Source of the DNA: Nyssa sinensis
Taxonomy: Eukaryota > Streptophyta > Magnoliopsida > Cornales > Nyssaceae
NCBI GenBank assembly: GCA_008638375.1
Contig: VIRR01000581.1
Span: 1-64,000, forward strand
Length of the DNA stretch: 64,000 nucleotides
Direction: 5' to 3'
The translations under genes and the position numbers were made by a program. Below, in pieces: positions 23,685 to 36,370 of this stretch; within the stretch, counting starts at the first letter, position 1; each line of letters begins with the position of its first letter. Under the pieces are notes generated by a model. It had not been told where the DNA came from, did no database searches, and was given only the letters and a program-made list of their open reading frames with translations.

Positions 23685-24579
23685 AGGGAGCCATGCTCCA
23701 AGTAATTTGGTATTGCGGCCTGCTGTTTCTAAATTTGACTGGAAAGTTTTAGCATGAGAAATCTTTCCTGGCTATAATTGTGATTTATTAAAGCTGAATG
23801 TGGAAAGTTTGTATGAGAACCATTCCTGTTTTGAGCAAAAATATAGATGCCAAGTGGTTTTTTATCTATTATTTTTCGAGTTCTGAGATTGATTTTTATG
23901 CAATCGTGTGCCATTTCCCATCCAGTTGATTCAATAAGAACAAAAAAAAGAACTCTATACCTTTTTTGCCCGATATGGTGATGTCCGGATGGGTTGGTTT
24001 GAGTCTTGGGTTCAGATTTTACCACCAACCCGAAAGGAAAAAAGATATAGTTTTTGAAAAATAAAATAAAATAAAATTGGTATACATGTTGCATGGGGGG
24101 AATGTGAAAGAAAAATTCCCTTCATTCCCCCATCTTTTAATCTCTGTCCCTTAATGAGGTAGTTCCGTTATTAATTCTCAATTTCTCTGTGAATCTCTGA
24201 ATACTAAGGATCTCGATTCAACCATCTCTTTCTCAACTTGCCTACTCGAATCAATATTTTGAAGACTAACTATTATATAATATCTCCAGTGAATTTTCTC
24301 TTTTTTGAGATTCAAAAATAGTAAGCAATTCCAAAAATCTATTGTACATCAACAGATATAGTGCTACGGTAAACTCAAGTACAAAACAAATTTGACATCA
24401 AGATAATATATGCTCATTCCCTCTGATAACTAGTTTCATTTTTATGATACATTGGAGGATCCACATGAATCTTCTTCTTTTTGTTTTCTTTTGTTTTTTG
24501 CTGGGAAACATGAATTATACATGGTTTAGAACATTGGCCAAAGAGAACAGATCCCTGTATTGAAATGGCAGAAAATCAA
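23685..24579. other. Convergent 3' region of GCIP and TatC genes
   Basis: It holds the 3' UTRs of both genes. No extra gene or transposon was recognised. The minus-strand frame at 23729-24094 shows no family features and is taken as chance. Confidence 0.6.
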
Positions 24580-27500
24580 TCATTTCCCTGTAAGCTTTAC
24601 CATCCATGCACCACCCAAGTAGAGACCCAAAAGGGGGCCTGCCAGAAGCATCTGAGTAAGAGGGTCGGTTGACGGTGTCAGTACAGCAGCTGCAACTACG
24701 GCACCAACTACAACATATCTCCAAATTGACAGCATTTGATCTCCTGTCACAAGACCAACTTGCCCTAATAAAAGTTGTATAACTGGAACCTGTACAAGAA
24801 ACAAAATATATGGACCTGTTAAAAACCACTCGCAAAAGAGATCAATTCTATTGATGCATTTGTAAAGCACATATGTATTGGATCAAAGACTTCCACGTAT
24901 TTGCATGGAGAGTTGGTGTACATTCAGATATTTGCTAGAATCCTTACTAATATTTTTCGTCTTATTTTCTCTTTGGATACACTTAAAATCACAGAAATGA
25001 CGTGTGACCATAGTTTAATGAAGCATTAGCTTCTGCTAAGCAGCTATAGCAATAATTTTTTTCAACTGTGTTTCTCAACCATTCAATCACATGAATACAA
25101 AGGTTTACTTCCAGGGAATTTTCTAGAGCGCATATTGCAGCACAAGAAAATGATCAAATGGAAATCCTACAAAACATAATTAAACAAATTGAAAGGAGGG
25201 CTTCAAATTTTATATGAACATGAATATTGCAATGTAACTGCCACCTGTGAAGAATTTTTACCTGAAAGGACAGTCCTGTGCTAAACATGAGCACGAGAAC
25301 AAACTCGAAGTATTGATCAATGGACCACAGTGATTCCACAGCCCCTTCTGCATAACTAACGAAAAAATTCAAGGCTGCTGGAGTGAGAACCAAGTATGAG
25401 AAGGTAACACCAGCATAGAAAAGTATTGAGGAGCCTAAAACAATTGGACCCAGGAATCTTCTCTCTGCTTTTGTCAAACCAGGAAGAACAAAGGCTATGA
25501 TCTCATAGAGAATTATGGGACTCCCTAAAAGAAGGCCACAGTATCCTGATACCTGCAGCACACCGTTAAAGAAAATTACATTACAATCAACAGTAGCATC
25601 CTTCACATAATCATAGAAGGGAGTTGGTACCCAATTTCCTGGAAATCTTGCCTAATGCAACTGAGTCTATAAACTAAATGTTGTCATGTTCTTTGCTCAG
25701 TTATGGGAAAGTTGTCTCGTAGATTCTTACTCAGTAGAAGACAATGAACTGATGATAAGTGACCTAACCCCCCCCCCCCCCCAAAAAAAAAAAAAGAAAA
25801 AGGAAAAAAGAGAGTATCAACTGGCCATAACTGATTCTAACACTGCCCATCAAAAACACAATAGGGCAGACACATTCGGCTGGTTTACTCCGAAGTATAG
25901 TTTTAAAGTCTCACCAGAACTTCATGAATTAATTCTACTTTCAGTGGCCAATTTTAAAACCAAGAAGTTGAAGACCCTTGCCAATTGAAGAGTTCTCGCT
26001 TAACTTCAACAAAGTATTCCTACCGCAATTGCCCTTAACTGACAGGCGGATTGTAGGTTTTTCATCTAATATTATTTTACGCAAGGCAAAATTAAGTTAC
26101 ACAAACTTTTTTAAACATGGAAAGTATCCATCAAGCACAAATGACATGAATATGGGTATCAAGTTTTGACATGTCTGGCCGGATATGCAAAACAAGAAGC
26201 AGATCTAGTAATTCAAATTCCTATAAAATCTCACACAAACCTCCCATATTATATTCATTTGTTGCATCGTTCAATGAATAAAGCACCCGTGCTTAATGCC
26301 TTATGTTATATAAGAACATCATTTTACCTAGGAAATAGAAGAAAGAATATTGAACAATGTGAATACTAGACCATGTACAGTGTTGTCGGATGTGGAGATT
26401 AGATAAATCCAACATCTAGACACATGCCCACACCGAAAACACATACCCGACTCCATGTAACATAGTGCCAGAGAAAGACATGATTGAATAACAAGTTTCT
26501 GTTTCTTAGAAGAAAAAAAAAACTCAGCTCAAAAAGTAAACAAAAAAAAAAAATACAACCAAAGCACAAAGGGAAATAACTTCAGCAAATGATTTTAACT
26601 AGATTGCTAAATGTCATTTTATCCATGCCAAATCTATATTTTGGCATTGCTACCGTACAAAAATGTCAAATTTTGGCAACTCTACCCTAATGCTAAAATG
26701 TCCTTTTTTTACACTACTATTTTTCCCTGAAAAAGTAGGGTGGACCCCACCTCCGTCTGGCATGTACTTGAAAAAGTGGCATGGACCCCACCTTCGTTTG
26801 ACTTATGCTAGTGTATTTCGTGATATGCCATAAAATGGCACTAGCTACTCTTGATGCCAAATATGGCATTGAAAATGGCATTGCTATTTTTTGGCAAGCC
26901 AAATAGCACTCCATTGGAGCAATAACTTTTACATTAATGCCAAATTATGGAATCAGCACATCAAATGGTACATGCATTGGAGTAGCTCTGATTGAATAAC
27001 AAGTTTCTGTTTCTTAGAAGAAAAAAAAAAGTAAGCACAAAGGGAAATAACTTCAGCAAACGGGTTTAACTAGATTCTGCAAGTTTAATTTATTCAAATA
27101 AATCAATGCAGAAGTTTGTCAGAAAATGTAGTTTGTTAATCTTAGCTTACAATAATAGTTTCTGTTTATCAATGACTAAAATATTATGCATAAAACCTAG
27201 TTATATCAGATATGATATACTAAGCATAGATAACTAAGTTAATTGCACAGTTTTTAAGGAAATATTATGCTAAACTAAGAGTATTGACAATGGTTTCTTT
27301 TAACAATAACCTACCTATTATGCACAAAGCTTAGTTACAATAAATATAGTATATTAAACAAAAACAAGTATTTAAATAATTTAATTTAACACTAGTTTAT
27401 CCAAAACAAAATAAATTAAATATAATTTTAACAATAGTAGGGGCTATTGCTTTGTGCAATGATAAAATGCTCAGGCTGTCAAGTATTAGAACATGAGTTC

Positions 27501-30500
27501 GAGTCTGAAAGCAACCACTTCATGCGAACATAATGTCAAAAGTTAGGTCTGTCTCCAATCTCCAGTTTACCCTTCTCAACACCCTACATAAGCGGAACTA
27601 ACATTGAGTGATAGAATTTTTTACAATTTTAGCAATGCTCATTAGAAAAGTCAATCATACAAACTCAACTAATGCAATAATTGACTTTTTTTTTTTTGCT
27701 GGAAAATCAAATAATCTAATCAAAATAGACTACTAAAGAACTAATTCAATGCAGACAGAAGGGAAGGGGGTTGCACAAATAGTCTCGTATCAATTTGTAA
27801 ATGGATATGACAATAAAGGGTCAGTATTGAAATGTAGAAAACCCTTGGAAACATCATGCAACTCTAAAATCTCAAGCAACGGGTCTCTCAACAACGGTAG
27901 AAAGAAACACATGTTGTTCCATGACAGGAATGATAGAAAATGCATCTTCACCTATGAGAAGAAAAGCTAAAAAGATGAAGAAACTTTTGTCTTTTAAATC
28001 CAAAATGCAACACATTCCAAGATAGCAGCTGCAGTTTCAGTCCAACAGTGTAATCTGAGCAAAAAAATTCTGCTTATTTGCATTTAAAGTAGTTGAAATA
28101 ATTAGATATTGATATTGAGGAAAAGAAGACGTATGCAATAAGGATGGAATATAGTTTTAATTCATTCTAACCTTCAAACTTGTAAAGAAAAACTCGCCAG
28201 GAGCTAGTTGCAAAAAACGAACACCTTGTGTTTTAACAGGAGCTTCAAGAAGCAGTATCAGTTCCTTTGAAAATGCAAAGCATCCCAAGATAGCAGCTCC
28301 AACTGCCAAAACCGACACAAAAATTCTCTGTCGCAGCTCCTCTAAATGATCAAATATATTCATTTCTTTATCATCCGGGAGGAGCTCTTTACTAGGATAA
28401 AGAAAATTATAAAGGGCACTTCCTTCATTGTCAGAGCCATCATTTTGTAACAAATTGTCTCTTGAACCAGCAGACACATCTATAATTTCCATCAGAAACA
28501 CAATGTTAGGATCTGTCGGAGAAACGTTCAATTATATTCTTTTCCTGAAACGAGGAAACATAAAGACTCAAATAGATAGAAAAGACTGTATAGATAGATA
28601 GAGAGAGAGAGAGAGATGCCACTATGTGAAAAATGTTCTATTACATGTAAAAGAAAATAAATCATCCAAGGATATAAGATGTCCAAACCTGATAAACCTA
28701 TTAGCTACACAAATTTCTGTCAAGTGATATGACTGATATGAGATGGATCTAAGTCGAGAGTTGCTAACATTAGACAACAAGAATATATTCATGAATTATA
28801 ATCGAAATTGAAAAAACAAATGGTCATTTGGTACTGCACATCAGGAAGAGCGCTGTAGATAGCATCACAAATTGAACTGCTTTTATGTTTTCGTTTCTAT
28901 TGTTTGAATACACATGTAGAGACAGTGGGCTTGCATGACTAGTTTATACTTTAGACAGCGCCTTCCCAAAATTTATAGTAGACTCCCTCCAAATAAAAGG
29001 CTGGCCAGAACAACCGTTCGTCTAATATCACAAATCCATAGTATCAACTATCCATAGTGAAATAATTAATTTTATTTCCAATAGAAGGTTTTACCAGCTT
29101 AAAATTATTGCCCCGGGGGGGGGGGGGGGGGGGGGGGGAGCTTAAAATTGTTGATGTATCAAAAAATAGAACACTTATTTTTAATCCAAATTAGCTCTCT
29201 TTTATTTTTATTTTTTTGTCCAACACTATCTAAAAGAACATAATTACCAAAGTGCTTGACAAGTTATTTTTTTCTTCCCAAATTTAAAAGACAATTCAAA
29301 CAACTATTTAAGGTTGTTCCTCTCTATGTGTCTAGATTATGTATGGTAAATTGGCAATAACATTAAATAGGTCCCCTTCCCAATTGCAAGAAGAGCAAAC
29401 TTTAATTGAAAAAAAAGGCAATTCTACCATTGAAAGTTTCAATGGTGATCCATTCCCCAGATCTTGTATTCATGCAACCCCCACTATTAATCCCATTACC
29501 CACTATTCCTATTTTTGACCTCTCTCTCTCTCTCTCTTCCATCCACTGTTCCAAAATTTTAATTGAAAAGCCCCTAAAAAAGAAGTCATTCTAATGCCTT
29601 TCCCATCGTGTTGGAGAGTCCTTAACACAAGTTTTTTAATCTAATTTAGAAGGAAATTCAAAACGCCAGTTAAGGTCGTTCCTCCCTCTCTCTCAAAAGA
29701 ATCCTGCATGACATATTGGCAATAACATAAAAGAGGTCTCCTTTCCCAATTGCAACAAAATCAAACTTTAATTGAAAACCCCAATAAGAAATTCTATCAT
29801 TGGAAGAAGTTTCAATAACAACCCATTTCCTAGACCTTGTATTCTTGCATGCCCCATAAGTTATAGATCCTGTCTATTCCAGTATTAGACTACTAGTCTC
29901 ACACTCTCTTAACTTCTCAGTTAGGTGTTGGCCGCATTACTTTTTTCCCCCCTCTTCGGAGATATTATACCGGGAAACTCCATTTGTATTGTGCTTAGTA
30001 TCATTACACAGCCAATCTCAATCTCAAATAAAGGAGGACAGTTGCGTTAGGTAGTTGGCAGGTATCATAAAATCTTGTCATATCTCTTATGAACATGAAT
30101 CCTAAAATTAATCACATAAGAATGGTCTTAAATAATTTAGATTGTGAGACAGGACATAGTTATCAAAAGCGCGATCCGGATCATAGGATCGTACGATCCA
30201 ATATGGCTAAATTGATCTGGATCATATGAAAATCATACAAGTAGCAGGATCGTAGGAGAATCATATCAAGATCATAGTAGGATCGTTCTATGTGATTATT
30301 CAATGATTCAACACTAAATTTTGACAAGTATTGCTACATTTAGCTAGTATTTAGAGAATTTTTTTAGTTTATCTCTTTAAAATTTTAATTTGTATTATTG
30401 TGGAATTATGAAACTTACATTTTATAAACAAATACAAATAGAAAATTGTAAATACATACACTTTCATATGGTGTCACAATATTTTACATTATTCATTTCA

Positions 30501-33500
30501 AGCTTATTTACTATTGACTTTTATTGGCTCTTTACTTTTACATATATACTTGGCCATTTTTTAAAGAATTTTGTAGGATCCTACGATCCGATCCTATGAA
30601 CCCCCAAAATGATGCAATGTGGGACTCCAATTTTAACAACCTTGGACAGAAGTCATATAACTGACCCTAAATAATTGGAATAAGACTTTGTTGAGTTAGT
30701 TGAGATATTATACTAGAACTTGTAAGATACAAAACCTGCGCCTCATGTTCCTTTGTGTTCATCTTGGTTGTATGCATGAGGATCAGGTGGCTTGCCCTTT
30801 GTTTAGATCTATTTGCAAGCTTATTAGGCATATGGTTGTGGAGATTCGTTGTGGACTCATATAACATATTGAGGAAGGTGTTGGAAGGAAAGTTCGGTGC
30901 TAATGCTAGGGGATGGACTACCAAGGAGGTGACCTATTTTCATGGGGTTGGTCTTTGGAAGGTTTTTCTTTGTAAGTAAATGTATCGTATCATTAACAAC
31001 GCCTAAACAAGGGTGCACTTGTGTACATCAGAAGAATACATATCCAATCCTTATATCAAATGCATGTTACTCAAAAACTCTACAAAAGTATCTATTGTCC
31101 AATAGTAATTCTATTTACTCCAAAAGTATAAAGTATCTAACAAAATCCCTTTAAACTCATTTACATTTCTATCTACCCATTCAAAAATTCCCTTATTCCG
31201 CTCACACCACATGAGACATATCGAACCGCTTTTGAAATCAAGTTAATTACATCCCTTCTTGAAACCCAAACCCTATAGCCTTCCTTTAATCTTATAAAAC
31301 CCTAACCCTACAAGTTGTTCATAACTAAAACTCACCACAAAAACCATGTGTAGGGAAATTTATTCAAGATTTCCTAAAGTTTTCCTACAGCAAGAGGATA
31401 CCTTGAGATGGATGACAAACACTCTAGAGTTCTGTGAATTGGTGATACAGTGATAGACCCAGTTTTTACTGGAAATGTATTTGGAAGGTTGAAGTTCCTT
31501 TCAAAATATCTATCTTTGTTGATTTGGAAGTTATTTCGACATTATATACTTTGGGACGACATGGAAAACTCCTCCCATCTTGGTGCTATGTGCAACAAGG
31601 TTGAGGAGAGTTCTAACCATCTCTTTCTTCATGGTACTGTAGCATATAATCTATGGTGTATGCTTTTTTATTTATTTCAGTTGCAATGAGTCACATCCCA
31701 GATAGTCGAGAATCTTTTAGTTTGTTTGGTAGTTAGTTGCCCAACTAGTTGAGTTCGCCAGGCAAGGTAGGTGGTTCCATTTTGCTTTATGTAGTAGATA
31801 TAGTGGGAAAGAAATAGGTATAATTGTGCAGATGTAGAACTTTCTGTTCATATATCGACAAAAATTTATGCTTAACATTTTTCATTTTTGGATTTTTTTG
31901 GTGTATTCCATGCCCTACTTTTTGTTGCTTTTTCGGGTGAGTCGAACTATATAGAAGGAGCCTAATTTCAAGTTCCTATCTGCCCTTTATAAATGAGTTA
32001 CACCCCATCTAGAACTTGCTTATAATACATTTACTTATCAAAAAAAAGAATTACTTTCCTTCTCAGTAGTCATCCATGGATGATGGAAAGGAATGCTTCC
32101 TTGTTTGGTGAAGACAACTTACCGTTAAAAATAGCATTTAATTTTACATCACGATTAAGTTTGCTTATACTTGTTTCAGCAGTAGTTCACTGTTTCTTCC
32201 CTTCTAGGATATCCTTCTTCCCTTCTGACTTGGACTACCACTAAATATAAGTATGAGAAGGAAAGAAAAACCACAAGCTGGCATTATGAATTATGAAGAG
32301 CAAAGGAAAAATATAGCTTATCAACTATAGATTCCTACTAGAGGACAGACCTTGGCACAATGGGAAAATTATTCCATTGTGACATGGAGGTTATCAATTC
32401 AAGTTGCAAAAATAGTCTCTCTAATCACGAAGGTAAGATTGCATATATCTAATCCTCTTCACATCCCGGAATTACAAGAGCCCCATGCAATAGGACTGAC
32501 CTAACTATAGAGTCCTACTGGCAGAAGGTACTTTAAGTGCAATTGTAACTTCCCTTGGGAAGCAAAAAATTTCTTAAGTTACTTGATACAATTTAAAACC
32601 CCAATTCACTTTTTCTCACAATATGTAGTGTTGTTGATTGTGTACATGTCTATCAAACCAAGAGGCATAGATCATAGTGATCTCCATGCAAATTGATTTA
32701 GCAGGAATTCACCAAAATAGATGGGGAATTTCTGATATATTTACAAAATTCATACTCTCTGGATTTTTAAAGTCGGGTCATTTTGATCATGTCAATTGTT
32801 TGTTCCTTAATCCTTAGTGTAGCTCATCTTATAGAGGCCAACACGGCAACACGACTATTTTTTTTTTTTTTTTTGATCGGTGGCCAACACGACTAGTTTT
32901 GATTGCCTTCTCTTTATCACATGTAGCTTTCTCTCTTTTTTTTTCAATAAATAAATAAATAAAGTGGTGGCTGCCTTTCTCATGTATCTAAGGGGTTTAA
33001 ATGCATTGGCCACTGGAGGATGGGTCTTGAAGCTGGTCTAAAAGTGACTAGAATGGCATAAGTTTTCATTGTGGGTTCTGGTTCTGATACATTCCTCATT
33101 CTCGTTGAAGCAATTCAACATTTCAACATCTTCCAAAATAGCCTAAATTCTTTTTAAGTTGTAAGTTTTATCCCCAGTAGTACCATTTCTACCTGCTACT
33201 TCAATTTTCTTCAATGTAATAATCATAAAGTAAATTTCATCATTTTTTCCTCTATATTCGTTAAAATTATTCTTCCTAAAAAAATCACTCTCTTTTCCCG
33301 TGGTTTAGGTAGTCAATAATCCAATCTTATATTCTTATTCAGTTTCTTGGTTTTCCAAGAACAGACATACCCGTGTGAAAAGCTTTCGCCAGAAAATAAC
33401 GGTAGAACCCTCAAAACAGATTAACGCAAAATTCAACTACGACAGCTGAATTAATACACTAATGCATGCATGCCAGACTAGAAGCCAACCCATTTCACCA

Positions 33501-33895
33501 AATCCAATCAAACACAAAACCCAGATCGAGAAATCCATGAAATCATCCAACAATAAAATACCAAAATAATACCTCACAAGATATATGCATGTTAATATAT
33601 ATATATATATATATACATATATATGTATGGAGACTTTAGGTAGGTTCGTGATACCAGGCCTATCTTCAATAGCTGAGCCAACACCACCACCCAATTGTTG
33701 TTGTTTCTCTGTCACACCATCGTCAACAGCAAAACAGACAAGTCTATTGAATTTTATGCAGTCCCTTTTCTGCGAGAAACCGAAGTGCGCTCTTCTTTGG
33801 TTGAGTTGCAGAGATGTTCGTTGATTTCTGCTCGAATTGAGACAGTTGAGCCTGTAGAACTGTAGATGAGAGGTTAGAGCACTCGTGCTTCCCAT
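24580..33895 (-). CDS. TATC: Chloroplast Sec-independent (Tat) translocase subunit TatC
   Basis: TatC is the multispanning thylakoid membrane core that recognises twin-arginine signal peptides and, with Hcf106 and Tha4, moves folded proteins into the lumen. Four exons on the minus strand join in phase: 33895-33655, 28479-28172, 25552-25262 and 24789-24580, giving 349 residues. Residues 1 to about 75 are Ser/Arg-rich and fit a chloroplast transit peptide. The family motif [11 protein letters not shown] is at 122-132, followed by the first membrane helix ([15 protein letters not shown]), [19 protein letters not shown], and [16 protein letters not shown]. Glu266 (YFEF) lies before TM4, and [11 protein letters not shown] and [18 protein letters not shown] follow. 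Start 33895 is chosen over 33934, which adds 13 non-conserved residues. Intron 1 is 5.2 kb and holds a LINE, a MITE and a G24 run. Intron 2 is 2.6 kb and holds an Au-like SINE and a segmental duplication. The coding frame is intact. Confidence 0.93.
25768..25795. repeat. C15-A13 homopolymer junction
   Basis: Fifteen C are followed directly by thirteen A, in TatC intron 2. A very similar C15 plus long A tract is at 50795-50825 in ORC4 intron 10. Lengths of such runs are unreliable in assemblies. Confidence 0.8.
26481..27078. repeat. Direct duplication flanking a 0.4-kb insert (TatC intron 2)
   Basis: The phrases tgattgaataacaagtttct, gtttcttagaag-A(n), agcacaaagggaaataactt and cagcaaa...taactagatt occur at 26481-26605 and again at 26989-27074. 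The first copy has about 38 extra bases after the A tract. Between them, 26611-26988 is rich in tgccaaat/atttggca motifs and ends cattggagtagctc, the complement of an end type seen in plant MITEs. A duplication of around 90-130 bp is too long for a transposon target duplication. Confidence 0.7.
27436..27624 (+). mobile_element. Au-like SINE
   Basis: A tRNA-type promoter is suggested by a box B-like gagttcgagtctg (27494-27506) and a weaker box A upstream. The 3' part (accctacataagcggaacta...) parallels the 3' body of plant Au SINEs, and it ends in a short T run as that family does. Flanks AATTTTAACAAT (27424-27435) and AATTTTAGCAAT (27625-27636) are a 12-bp target duplication with one mismatch. 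It sits in TatC intron 2, antisense to the gene. Confidence 0.65.
29115..29138. repeat. G24 homopolymer preceded by CCCC
   Basis: Twenty-four G in a row after four C, in TatC intron 1. It is capable of forming G-quadruplexes. The exact length is doubtful in any assembly. Confidence 0.85.
30157..30642. mobile_element. Inverted-repeat MITE in TatC intron 1
   Basis: The left end is tagttatcaaaagcgcgatcc with ggatcataggatcgtacgat inside. On the other strand the right end is aggttgttaaaattggagtcc with ggttcataggatcggatcg. The outer ends and the inner ggatc-rich blocks are both inverted matches. The ends resemble non-autonomous hAT elements of plants. A clean 8-bp duplication is not visible (only ggaca is shared by the flanks), so the superfamily is tentative. 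Confidence 0.55.
30740..32047 (+). mobile_element. Degenerate L1-type LINE in TatC intron 1
   Basis: 30800-30985 encodes a broken version of a LINE ORF2 segment ([26 protein letters not shown]). 31380-31690 encodes zf-RVT pieces ([19 protein letters not shown]). The 3' end is ttacttatcaaaaaaaag at 32030-32047, the usual tail of these elements. The segment 31000-31370 does not fit and may be a further insertion. Antisense to TatC, with many stops. Confidence 0.65.
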
Positions 33896-34724
33896 CTCTC
33901 TCTTCTTTTGGAGTCCCTGGCCGCTTGTTAGCATCGATGGTCCTTATTTATGCCTTGGCGGATTTGCGCAGCCCCACTGAGCATTTTAGCATAACATATG
34001 GAGATTTTCTATTGAGCGCCCAAGATTTTTCTGTGTTTTTTTTTCTTTTATAATTTTATTTGTTTTTACTTTTTGTTAAATTACACAAATCACCCTAAAT
34101 ATTTATCAAATCAGTAATTTTGATAGAGATTACAAAAAAAAAATATTAAACAATAAAATCTTAACAATATTAGCATTGACCAAAAAAAAAACATGTCATT
34201 AGAAATTTTTCCATCTTATATATACAAATTAGAAACCATAAAAATCACTAAAATTCAAGAGACTTAGTCTGATACATATAAGTTGGCCAAAATACCTCTT
34301 GATCGATCCGTATAAAAAAAAAAACTCACATTATTACTATTAAAAAGTAAAAAATGATGAGAGATTAATGCGGGAGTATTAAAAAAAAATGAATAAGAAG
34401 TCTCTCTGAGGTGACTCTCTCTTCTTTGTTACCTTTCTTCACAAATTCCATATAAAATGGAATCTTGTACGGAATTATAAATTTTTATTACACCTTATAA
34501 TAAAAGATAAAATAAATATTGCTACTATATAAATAATTTTTAAAATAGAAAAATACGATGATTTTTATTCAAGGAATCTCTAGAGGGTATTTTGATTGTG
34601 AGCATATTTTTAATAACCTTTTGCTGGGATGAAAAGTAGTGAGCTATCTTTTAAAAAAAAAGAAAATAATAGTTTTGAAAATATACAATGATTTATTGTA
34701 ATTGTAAAAGTTACAAATATAGAT

Positions 34725-34921
34725 TATCCGGAGGTGTGACTATATGGTAAAGACGTTATGGATAACATTTAAACGTTTTGAGTTTGAGTTTCATATGCGC
34801 TGATCGTTGGCAGTTAGAGTTTAAAGAGTGAATTTGACTGTCATGAGGAAAGGAACTTAGTCTGATGTGCATAGATTAGTTCAGAATACCCCTTATCAAT
34901 TCATCAACAAAAAAAAAAAGA
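34725..34921 (+). mobile_element. Complete tRNA-type SINE with 19-bp target duplication
   Basis: A 197-bp element with A tail lies between two perfect copies of AAAAGTTACAAATATAGAT (34706-34724 and 34922-34940). It has a degenerate box A (tgactatatggtaaaga) and box B-like gagtttgagtttc, then a body ending cagaataccccttatc... and an A-rich tail. Poly-A plus a long direct duplication is the signature of LINE-driven retroposition. Fragments of the same family are at 1572-1700 and 34260-34330. Confidence 0.85.
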
Positions 34922-35949
34922 AAAAGTTACAAATATAGATGAAATGAACTTGCTCAACTTAATATGTTTGTACACTTAAACTACTATATCAAATTTTATA
35001 AACTCTTATCATTGAAAATGTTTTATATAATGTGATTGTTGTAATATAGTAAGTATATTTAAAATTAAAAATTGAATGGCTCAATCCGTAAGAGGAAAAG
35101 GCTAAAAGTGTGAAACTCTAATATTTTGAGTTTGATTCTTTTATTTTTGAAATTCTAACCAATTGCTAGGGTTGATGGTTTAAATTCCTACCAATCACCT
35201 TTTTCCTTTTTCTTGCGGCCACTTGAACACCGCTCTTCCATTTAAAAATGAATAGGTAATATCATTGGATCACCACTCGTTTCGGTGAGTTTGATTCTTA
35301 TTATTACTCATAAATCTATCTAATAAAGAGTGAATTGGGTTGTTTGCAAATTTTGCACTTTAATATTTATATGACTGCAATTAAGCAGGAGTATAACAAG
35401 CAATAAAGTAAATGGGAGTTAAGTCATTAACACAATGATTTTTACGAGACTCATTATCCTATGTTATCGACTCAAGCTTTTTTCTTGAATGTTACATTAA
35501 TGAGCTCTTTTTAGCTGGATATCAAACATTTAATAAAATGAAACACCCAACTCCTTTTCCAATATAAACTCCCCTTAGTCTTTCAAGGGTTACCCAACGC
35601 TCAACAACTCACCATCAATGATGGTATAGGTTTACAATGAGTGAATACTTTATTTCAAGAGTAAATATACAACGAAGAACACTCTTCTAATAATAATTAA
35701 ACAATAAAAAGTTTGGAAAACTTTGAGGATTTAGGGATTTGAGATTTTTGAATCAACTTAATGCTCTCTCAATTAAATGTATTAAATACATTTGCAATAA
35801 ATACTATTTGATCATCTCTTTTATAGACAATTTTGAAAATATAGCTGTTAGATATAAAAATTAGACATTATTGTACTTCAAATTAGTCAAAAATATAGTT
35901 GTTATATTGTCGTATCGATAAATTCAATCAACAAATTTTAACATGCCTA

Positions 35950-36370
35950 AATAATCACTAAATCTCACTTAATTCAATTGATTAATAGTCAATGAGTCGA
36001 CTAATGAATGTCTATCAAAGAGTAAGTTATTCAGTCGACTAGTCTAGAGATTAAGTCAACTGAGTTCTCATTTTTAAGATTTAGTCGACTAATTCATATT
36101 TTAATTCGATTGATTTTAACATAATTGAAGGTTTCCAAAATATAGTCAATTTCAATTGATTGATTCTAACTTTAGGTTGATTGAATTTTAGAATGCACAA
36201 AATTGAGTTTTTTTCAATCGACTAATTTAAAGCTTAAGTCGATTGATTCAAGTAAATTTGAAAATGTCATAAGGCACACTTAAGTCCAATCAAATGAATC
36301 ACATAGTACTTGAAAAAATCTCCAAGGCCATTCAAATCAGCTGGCTGAATTAACTTACGGGTCGACTGAT
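35950..36370. repeat. Degenerate repeats of TCGACT / TCGATTGATT words
   Basis: Words such as gtcgact, tcgactaatt, tcgattgatt and caattgattgatt recur about fifteen times at irregular intervals, for example near 35996, 36051, 36087, 36225, 36239 and 36361. No fixed period is seen. Some plant LTR retrotransposons carry similar word-rich LTRs. The nature of this stretch is unresolved. Confidence 0.5.
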
